Shown here: in pieces, positions 7,516 to 13,380 of the stretch
How positions within the stretch are numbered: position 1 is the first letter of the stretch
How the letters are laid out: the number at the start of each line of letters is the position of its first letter
NCBI GenBank assembly: GCA_021639365.1
Contig: JAJXHK010000028.1
Span: 1 to 26,851, forward strand
Length of the DNA: 26,851 nt
Origin: Collinsella aerofaciens
GTDB lineage: Bacteria; Actinomycetota; Coriobacteriia; Coriobacteriales; Coriobacteriaceae
Direction of reading: 5' to 3'
Notes under the pieces: generated by a model
What the model saw: the letters and a program-made list of their open reading frames with translations, nothing else
What the model was told of the DNA's origin: nothing
The model's database searches: none
Position numbers and translations under genes: made by a program

Positions 7516-7677
7516 GGAGCGTTTGTAGTGAGCGGGCGAGGGCGCCGGCAGGCGGCCGAAGCCGGTGCGTATTTGCGAAGCAAATACGCGGATTCTCCGC
7601 GCAAAGCCCTAGCCCAAAACAGATGCGATGTTTATCGAATTTCAGCTGGCTTCGCCCAGCATCAACGGATCCCCCAA
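7516..7677. other. 162-bp hairpin-rich stretch between the two 48-bp repeats
   Basis: No convincing gene. Holds an 8-bp stem GCGCCGGC/GCCGGTGC (about 7540-7568), a perfect 10-bp hairpin GCGTATTTGC-GAA-GCAAATACGC (7567-7589), and GATTCTCCGCGC (7591-7602), identical to the tmRNA 3' region at 7393-7404 and in the same orientation. Probably a non-coding repeat element downstream of ssrA. Confidence 0.6.
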
Positions 7678-7725
7678 ACCGCGGAGAATCGAACTCTATG
7701 CAGGGCGCGGGCGTTAGGAAAACGC
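7678..7725. repeat. 48-bp direct repeat, copy 2, containing an inverted tmRNA T-arm sequence
   Basis: Second copy of the repeat at 7468-7515, offset by 210 bp with one mismatch. GCGGAGAATCGAACTC is at 7681-7696. Confidence 0.85.
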
Positions 7726-7740
7726 TACAGCAACGCAGAG

Positions 7741-7957
7741 TGGGACGCGCTTTCCCACCGGTCATCCAACGGAAACTGCGTCCCAGAATATCGGCTCAGA
7801 ATGGGATGCATTTTCCGGATGGGTTGTTGGCGGAAAGTTTATCCCGGAATCCGCGCTCAGAACGGGACGCGCTTTCCCAATGGCGGTCCAAGCGGAAAGT
7901 GCATCCCGGAATTCCGCCTCAAACTGGGACACACTTTCCGCTTCACCTGCCGCCTCA
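7741..7957. repeat. 61-bp imperfect tandem array of palindromic units
   Basis: Units start at 7741, 7802, 7863 and 7925 (periods 61, 61, 62; the last is shortened). Each full unit has a left arm like GGGACGCGCTTTCC and a right arm like GGAAAGTGCATCCC that pair at 12 of 14 or 12 of 15 positions across a spacer of about 14 bp, then a CCGCCTCA-like joint. Open frames across it look like shadows. The array ends about 70 bp before the patatin gene. Confidence 0.75.
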
Positions 7958-8027
7958 AAAAAACCTGCGCGCCCTCCATTCCAAAACTGGGTAGAAGAAA
8001 GCCAAAACGCAATCGCAGGAGGTCAAT

Positions 8028-8906
8028 ATGACTGCAGAAGATAAGGCAAAGAACGCCGGCAAGGTCGCGCTCGTCCTGGAGGGCGGTAGTTTTCGCGGGC
8101 AGTTTACCGCGGGCGTGCTCGACGTTCTCATGGAGGCTGGCGTCGAGATTCCGGCTGTCTACGGTGTATCGGCCGGCGCCCTCAACGGCGTGAACTACAA
8201 GTCGCACCAGATCGGCCGTGCCAACCGCATCAACCTGGCTTTCTGCAACGACAGCCGCTTCATGGGCGCCGCATCGTTTGCGTCCACGGGCTCCATTGTG
8301 GGTTACGACTTTATCTTCAACGATGTCCAGGACCGCCTGGATCCCTTTGACAGCGAGACGTTCGACGCGAGCCCCATCGAGATGTACGCCGTCGCGACGG
8401 ACATGCTCTTTGGAACCGCCACGTACCTCCCGGTCAAAAGCGCCGTACTTGATCTCGATGCCGTGCGCGCATCGACGTCGCTGCCGCTGGTGACGCCGCC
8501 GGTCGAGATTGACGGGCACAAATACGTCGACGGCGGCGTAGCCGATTCGGTCCCCATCGAGCACGTGCTGGAGGAGGCGGGCTTTGATCGCGCGGTTGTC
8601 ATTGTCACGCAGGACCGCTCGTACGAGAAAAAGCCCTACGAGTTTATGCCTGCCGCGCGCGCCCGCTATGCCGACTACCCCTACCTGCTCGAGGCTATCG
8701 AGACGCGACACGACCGCTATAACCTCCAGCGCATGCACCTGTGGAAGTATGAGCGCGAGGGCCGCGCGCTGGTCATCGCTCCGCAAAAGCCGGTCGAGGT
8801 CGGCCATGTCGAGCACGATCCGGCAAAGCTATTGGACCTGTATATCCAGGGCCGCCAGGAGGCAAAGCGCTTGCTGGGAGATATCGAGGCATTTGTTGAG
8901 CGCTAG
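8028..8906 (+). CDS. Patatin-like phospholipase family protein
   Basis: 292-residue patatin-like serine hydrolase of the cytoplasm. It has the oxyanion loop LEGGSFRGQF (residues 17-26), the nucleophile motif GVSAG (46-50) with Ser48, and the catalytic Asp in YVDGG (Asp168), so the Ser-Asp dyad is complete. Such enzymes release fatty acids from phospholipids or other acyl esters; the natural substrate is unknown. Start ATG 8028 has a perfect AGGAGGT 5 bases upstream. The C-terminal part (about 185-292) resembles the extension of bacterial RssA/YjjU-type patatins. No signal peptide. It appears to be monocistronic, behind the palindromic repeat array and ahead of the ribosomal protein promoter. 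Confidence 0.92.
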   Translation: MTAEDKAKNAGKVALVLEGGSFRGQFTAGVLDVLMEAGVEIPAVYGVSAGALNGVNYKSHQIGRANRINLAFCNDSRFMGAASFASTGSIVGYDFIFNDVQDRLDPFDSETFDASPIEMYAVATDMLFGTATYLPVKSAVLDLDAVRASTSLPLVTPPVEIDGHKYVDGGVADSVPIEHVLEEAGFDRAVVIVTQDRSYEKKPYEFMPAARARYADYPYLLEAIETRHDRYNLQRMHLWKYEREGRALVIAPQKPVEVGHVEHDPAKLLDLYIQGRQEAKRLLGDIEAFVER

Positions 8907-8969
8907 CGCTGCAACGTCACGGCTCGTGGATGACATGTGCAGAAACTCTGGTCGGAGCCAAAATACCTG

Positions 8970-8997
8970 TTGACTCGTACGGCGAGCGGGGTAATAT
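8970..8997 (+). promoter_or_regulatory. Promoter of rplM-rpsI
   Basis: -35 TTGACT (8970-8975), 16-bp spacer, -10 TAATAT (8992-8997). Leaves a leader of about 60 nt before rplM. Confidence 0.65.
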
Positions 8998-9063
8998 GGA
9001 CGGGTTACTTGCAGAGCCCCGTGAATCTCTGTAACAACACGTACTGTACATGGAGGAGTCTAA

Positions 9064-9507
9064 GTGATTTCGAAATCGACTCACTACGCCAAGCAGGGCG
9101 AGGTCCAGCGCAACTGGGTTCTCGTCGACGCCGATGGTGCTGTCCTGGGCCGTCTTGCCACCCAGATCGCAATGATCCTGCGCGGTAAGAACAAGCCCCA
9201 GTTCACGCCCAACAGCGACTGCGGCGACTTCGTTGTCGTCATCAACGCCGATAAGGTCCAGCTTACCGGTAACAAGGCCGACACGAAGACCTATTATCGC
9301 CACAGCGGCTACAACGGCGGCCTCAAGGCTGAGAGCTTCCGCCAGGCTATGGAGAAGCACCCGGAGAAGGTCATCGAGCGCGCCGTTCGCGGTATGCTGC
9401 CCAAGACCACCCTCGGCCGTGCCCAGATGACCAAGCTTAAGGTCTACGCTGGTGCCGAGCATCCGCATGCTGCCCAGAACCCCACGAAGATTGAGCTGGA
9501 GGCTTAA
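9064..9507 (+). CDS. rplM: 50S ribosomal protein L13
   Basis: 147 residues, the normal L13 length; binds 23S rRNA early in large-subunit assembly. Typical segments are VLVDADGAVLGRLAT (residues 19-33), YYRHSGYNGG (about 78-87), and the conserved AVRGMLPKTTLGR (about 110-122) followed by LKVYAGAEHPH. Start GTG at 9064 is supported by GGAGGAG 5 bases upstream and by the expected N-terminus. rpsI begins 2 bp after the stop codon, the usual rplM-rpsI operon. Confidence 0.98.
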   Translation: MISKSTHYAKQGEVQRNWVLVDADGAVLGRLATQIAMILRGKNKPQFTPNSDCGDFVVVINADKVQLTGNKADTKTYYRHSGYNGGLKAESFRQAMEKHPEKVIERAVRGMLPKTTLGRAQMTKLKVYAGAEHPHAAQNPTKIELEA

Positions 9508-9509
9508 AG

Positions 9510-9905
<396 letters not shown>

Positions 9906-9935
9906 GGTTTTATCTCCTTACGAGATACAATGTAC

Positions 9936-9979
9936 AAGCGGGGCCTGCCGATTCCTCGGCGGGTCCCGCTTTTCTTTTT
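9936..9979 (+). terminator. Terminator of rplM-rpsI
   Basis: AAGCGGGGCCTGCCGA (9936-9951), loop TTCC, TCGGCGGGTCCCGCTT (9956-9971): 16 pairs including two G-U wobbles, followed by TTCTTTTTC. Confidence 0.92.
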
Positions 9980-10028
9980 CGACTAGGGTGGGCGGTTGCA
10001 TATCGCCTGCTAGGGAAGGAGCGATCCT

Positions 10029-11366
10029 ATGCCCCAGAACATCTTCGGTACCGACGGCGTCCGTGGCGTCGCCAATGCCGACCTCTCGTGCGACCTCGCG
10101 TTTCGCCTGGGCCGCGCGGCGACCAAGTTCCTTGGTCCGGATATCTGCGTCGGCCGCGACACGCGTCTTTCGGGCACCATGCTCGAGAGCGCTCTGACCG
10201 CCGGCATCATGGCCGAGGGCGGCCGTCCGCACTGCTGCGGCGTCATCCCCACGCCTGCCGTGGCGTTGCTCACCGTTCAGAACGAGCTCGACGGCGGTAT
10301 CGTCATCTCTGCGTCGCATAATCCGCCGGAGTTCAACGGCATCAAGTTCTTTAGCCGCAAGGGCATGAAGCTTCCCGATGCGGTCGAGGAAGAGATCAGC
10401 GCCTGGGTCATGTCCGAGGAAGCCATGGCTGCCGACACGCTGCCGACCGGTGCCGGCGTGGGCCACATCATCAAGATGAAGGACGCCCGCAAGGCATACG
10501 TCGACCACGCCATCGATACGCTTGATGGCCTGAGGCTCGACGGCCTAGTCGTTGCCGTCGACTGCGGCCATGGCGCTTCTTGCCAGACCACGCCTGCCGC
10601 GCTGCAGCGCCTGGGCGCTACAGTCCACGCCATCAACACCGATTACTGTGGCACCGACATTAACGTTGAGTGCGGCTCCACTCACCTTGAGCCCCTGCGC
10701 GAGCTCGTGCTGCGCACCCACGCCGATATCGGCCTGGCTCACGACGGCGACGCCGACCGCGTGCTGTTCGTGGACAGCGAGGGCAATGAGATCGACGGTG
10801 ACTACATCCTGGCTATCTGCGGTTCTGACCTCGCTGCTCGCGGCAAGCTCGCCAACTCCGAGATCGTCTCGACCGTTATGTGCAACCTGGGCTTCTCCAT
10901 CGCCATGAAGGAGCAGGGCTTTGAGATGGTGCAGACCGCCGTGGGCGATCGCTACGTTCTGGAGCGCATGCTCGCGGACGGCGCCGTCATCGGCGGCGAG
11001 CAGTCCGGCCACATCATCTTCCTGGAGCACAACACCACCGGTGACGGCCTGGTGACGGCTCTGCAGCTGCTGGCCGTGCTCAAGCGCACCGGTCGTACCC
11101 TCACCGATCTTGCCGGCATCATGAAGAAGTACCCGCAGGTACTCGTCAACGTGCATTCCGACAACAAGGCTGGTCTGGACGATTGCCAGCCCATCTGGGA
11201 TGCCGTCGCTGCTGCCGAGAAGGAGCTTGACGGCCGCGGCCGCATTCTGGTGCGCCCGAGCGGTACCGAGCCGCTGGTCCGCGTGATGGCCGAGGCCGAG
11301 ACGCACGAGCTGACCCAGCGCGTTGTTGACGACATCGTCGAGGTTGTCAAGCGCGAACTTCCCTAA
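10029..11366 (+). CDS. glmM: Phosphoglucosamine mutase
   Basis: 445 residues, normal GlmM length. Converts glucosamine-6-phosphate to glucosamine-1-phosphate for UDP-GlcNAc and cell wall synthesis. N-terminal FGTDGVRGVAN (residues 5-15), active phosphoserine in SASHNPPEFNG (Ser96), metal-binding DGDADR (Asp239, Asp241, Asp243), and the C-terminal phosphate-binding RPSGTEPLVRVM. ATG 10029 follows GAAGGAGC with good spacing. The GVRGVAN and NPPEFNG forms separate GlmM from phosphomannomutases. It is followed by a PTS IIA gene and nagB, whose substrate is also glucosamine-6-phosphate. Confidence 0.97.
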   Translation: MPQNIFGTDGVRGVANADLSCDLAFRLGRAATKFLGPDICVGRDTRLSGTMLESALTAGIMAEGGRPHCCGVIPTPAVALLTVQNELDGGIVISASHNPPEFNGIKFFSRKGMKLPDAVEEEISAWVMSEEAMAADTLPTGAGVGHIIKMKDARKAYVDHAIDTLDGLRLDGLVVAVDCGHGASCQTTPAALQRLGATVHAINTDYCGTDINVECGSTHLEPLRELVLRTHADIGLAHDGDADRVLFVDSEGNEIDGDYILAICGSDLAARGKLANSEIVSTVMCNLGFSIAMKEQGFEMVQTAVGDRYVLERMLADGAVIGGEQSGHIIFLEHNTTGDGLVTALQLLAVLKRTGRTLTDLAGIMKKYPQVLVNVHSDNKAGLDDCQPIWDAVAAAEKELDGRGRILVRPSGTEPLVRVMAEAETHELTQRVVDDIVEVVKRELP

Positions 11367-11437
11367 TGGTCAAAAACCGTTGCCAAGTGGTAAACTGTTA
11401 AGGTTATTTTGATTGATTGGTATGTCCGAGGGGGAGC

Positions 11438-11935
11438 ATGTTCACTAAAGTCCTAAGGTCTTTTGGTATGCGTGGTCGAGTCCTTACGCTGGATGCTCCC
11501 ATCTCGGGCGATGTCATTCCGCTTTCCGAGGTAAACGACCAGACGTTTGCCACCGGCCTTTTGGGCCAGGGCGTGGCGATTCAGCCCACCGGAACGCGCG
11601 TGATCGCGCCGGCTGATGCCAAGGTCGAGGCTATTTTTCCCACGGGACACGCCGTTGCGCTTAACACGGTCGATGGCTTGGACGTGCTCATCCACGTTGG
11701 TTTGGACACTGTTCAGCTCGAGGGCAAGCACTTTACCGTACATGCGCAAGTGGGTGACATCGTTCATAAGGGCGATGTACTCATTGAGTTCGATCGCGAG
11801 GCAATTGCTGCCGAGGGTTACGATGTGACGGTTCCCATCTTGGTGTGCAACTCCGTTGAGTTCTCGAGCATCAAAGGCTCCGTTGGCGAGCATGTCGAGG
11901 AGATGGACCAGCTCATCGTCGCGCGTGAGCGCTAG
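11438..11935 (+). CDS. PTS glucose-type IIA component
   Basis: 165-residue single-domain EIIA of the glucose family (Crr-like). It accepts phosphate from HPr on a histidine and passes it to an EIIB; in some bacteria it also has regulatory roles. Visible are APISGDVIPLSEV (20-32), the first active-site His in PTGHAVAL (His71), and the phosphorylated His in VLIHVGLDTVQL (His86), followed by KHFTVHAQVGD. Start ATG 11438 is chosen over an upstream TTG because GAGGGGG precedes it and the N-terminus fits. No IIB or IIC gene is present nearby, so it must serve a permease encoded elsewhere. Its position between glmM and nagB suggests amino sugar uptake, but this is only inferred. Confidence 0.92.
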   Translation: MFTKVLRSFGMRGRVLTLDAPISGDVIPLSEVNDQTFATGLLGQGVAIQPTGTRVIAPADAKVEAIFPTGHAVALNTVDGLDVLIHVGLDTVQLEGKHFTVHAQVGDIVHKGDVLIEFDREAIAAEGYDVTVPILVCNSVEFSSIKGSVGEHVEEMDQLIVARER

Positions 11936-11975
11936 TCGCTCCGCTTTGCCTTTAGCCTACAATTCAAACACGTTT

Positions 11976-12009
11976 ACGGAGGGCGCCCTTGAAACAGGGC
12001 GCCCTCCGT
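11976..12009. terminator. 14-bp perfect hairpin after the PTS IIA gene
   Basis: ACGGAGGGCGCCCT (11976-11989), loop TGAAAC, AGGGCGCCCTCCGT (11996-12009). Very stable and 40 bp after the stop codon, but no T-run follows on either strand, so termination is uncertain. Confidence 0.5.
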
Positions 12010-12207
12010 GGCAAGATGGGATTTGTCCGAAGCTAAACAGCTTTGGGTCACCGTGGACGGGCAGGGGCCTCGACGCGGGTAGACACGAGACACATACATT
12101 ACGCGACCTCGCCCTGGTGGCCGCACACGTTGGTTGCGGCCGACGCGGGCCGCGGGCAAGTGCTTGTAAGGGGAGCCTTGCCTCTCTTGTACGAGAAAGG
12201 ACGCGTA
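12010..12207 (+). other. Structured leader upstream of nagB
   Basis: About 200 bp without a convincing gene. It is open in frame with nagB from 12043, but that extension resembles no NagB N-terminus. Hairpins: CCGAAGCT-AAAC-AGCTTTGG (about 12028-12047) and GGCCGCA/TGCGGCC (about 12119-12141). I recognise no riboswitch class and no clear promoter. Confidence 0.4.
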
Positions 12208-12936
12208 ATGAAGATCATTAAAGCTAAAGACTACGAGGATATGAGCCGCAAGGCCGCCAATATCATCTCGGCCCAGGTTATTCTCAAGCCCGATTGCGTG
12301 CTGGGTCTTGCCACCGGCTCCACTCCGATTGGCGCCTACAAGCAGCTCGCCGCTTGGTACAAGAAGGGTGACGTCGACTTTGCCGAGGTCAGCACCTACA
12401 ACCTCGACGAGTATCGTGGCCTTTCGCACGACGATCCCCAGAGCTACCACTACTTTATGCGTGAGAACTTCTTCGATCACATTAACATCGATCTGAACAA
12501 CACGCATGTGCCCGATGGCTCCAATCCCGACGCTGCCGCTGCCTGCTCTGAGTATGACAAGATCGTCGCTGCTGCCGGTTACCCTGATCTGCAGCTGCTC
12601 GGCATCGGTAACAACGGTCACATTGGCTTCAACGAGCCCGATGATCACTTCTCCAAGGGTACGCACTGTGTCGACCTTACCGAGAGCACTATTCAGGCCA
12701 ACAGCCGCCTGTTTGACAGCATCGACGACGTGCCTCGTCAGGCCTACACCATGGGCACTCAGACCATCATGTATGCCCGCATGATCCTGGTTGTCGCCAA
12801 TGGCGAGGCCAAGGCCCAAGCCGTGCATGACATGTGCTTTGGTCCGGTTACCCCCGAGTGCCCTGCCTCGATCCTGCAGCTGCACACCAACTGCGTTGTC
12901 GTTGCCGACGAGGCCGCCCTTTCGCTCTGCGAGTAG
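12208..12936 (+). CDS. nagB: Glucosamine-6-phosphate deaminase
   Basis: 242 residues. Converts glucosamine-6-phosphate to fructose-6-phosphate and ammonia, the step that brings amino sugars into glycolysis. Motifs: LGLATGSTPIGAY (32-44, phosphate binding), NLDEYRG with Asp67, and LLGIGNNGHIGFNEP (130-144) with catalytic His138 and Glu143. Asn136 stands where the E. coli enzyme has Asp141, a variant I believe is common in Gram-positive NagB. The start ATG 12208 has AGAAAGGA 6 bases upstream. It opposes GlmM for the same substrate, so induction by amino sugars would be expected; no operator was recognised. Confidence 0.96.
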   Translation: MKIIKAKDYEDMSRKAANIISAQVILKPDCVLGLATGSTPIGAYKQLAAWYKKGDVDFAEVSTYNLDEYRGLSHDDPQSYHYFMRENFFDHINIDLNNTHVPDGSNPDAAAACSEYDKIVAAAGYPDLQLLGIGNNGHIGFNEPDDHFSKGTHCVDLTESTIQANSRLFDSIDDVPRQAYTMGTQTIMYARMILVVANGEAKAQAVHDMCFGPVTPECPASILQLHTNCVVVADEAALSLCE

Positions 12937-12968
12937 CGAAAGCCTATCACCTCGACATAGCTTTGCCG

Positions 12969-12997
12969 AAGGCCTCCGCTTTGCGGGGGCCTTTTTT
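12969..12997 (+). terminator. Terminator of nagB
   Basis: AAGGCCTCCGC, loop TTT, GCGGGGGCCTT with one G-U wobble, running into six T. Confidence 0.9.
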
Positions 12998-13380
12998 CTG
13001 AGTGCACGCCGTGTGCTTGACGAAAACCTTGCCGCGAACTTGACGGGTGCGTCTGGTGCAGCATGATTCATTCCATAACAGATACTATGCATAAATGCTA
13101 TGAAAAGGTCGCAGACGGTAGCTGGCGCTAGGTGAGTTGCGCAACACAATTGAACAGCGCTCATTTAAGGTAAACTGCCAAAGGATGGGACAAGCTGGCA
13201 AGCGCATTGACCTGCGCAAAGACTGATTGGTTGGGGGATAAGTTTCAATCGGACCACGCTGAACAAAAACTTGCCATTTGCGTACCAGCAAACATCCTAA
13301 ACCGTAGCATCGCTCTATTCATCTAGCGATACATATGGTCTAGCGTTACGGTGTCCATGTGGTCGAGTTGAGGAGCGGGC
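12998..13380 (+). other. Long intergenic region before the STAND-BTAD regulator
   Basis: No gene seen. It has AT-rich parts and small dyads: GTTGCGCAAC (13136-13145), GCATAAATGC (13089-13098) and TTTGC/GCAAA near 13275. A weak promoter-like pair is TTGAAC (13150-13155) and TAAACT (13171-13176), with a short 15-bp spacer. The size and dyads suit a regulated promoter. Confidence 0.4.
13323..13350. promoter_or_regulatory. Direct repeat TCTAGCGATAC / TCTAGCGTTAC
   Basis: Two 11-bp copies (13323-13333 and 13340-13350), identical at 10 positions and spaced 17 bp start to start, 30 bp before the regulator gene. BTAD/SARP-type regulators bind direct heptamer-type repeats, so this could be an autoregulatory site. 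Confidence 0.4.

Noticed and set aside
7049..7725. Integrated phage or ICE at ssrA
   Set aside because: No integrase or mobile-element gene lies nearby and the T-arm copies are inverted, so a simple attL/attR pair does not fit.
7741..7957. CRISPR array
   Set aside because: The unit is a whole degenerate palindrome of 61 bp with no constant repeat and variable spacer pattern, and no cas genes are present.
7488..8031. Overlapping open frames downstream of ssrA
   Set aside because: They cross two direct repeats and the palindromic array; the similarity within their products comes from the DNA repeats.
12043..12207. 55-codon N-terminal extension of NagB
   Set aside because: The sequence does not resemble NagB, and a good ribosome binding site precedes ATG 12208.
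12208..12936. Loss of a catalytic residue in NagB (Asn136 for Asp)
   Set aside because: Asn at this position is, to my knowledge, normal in Gram-positive NagB proteins.
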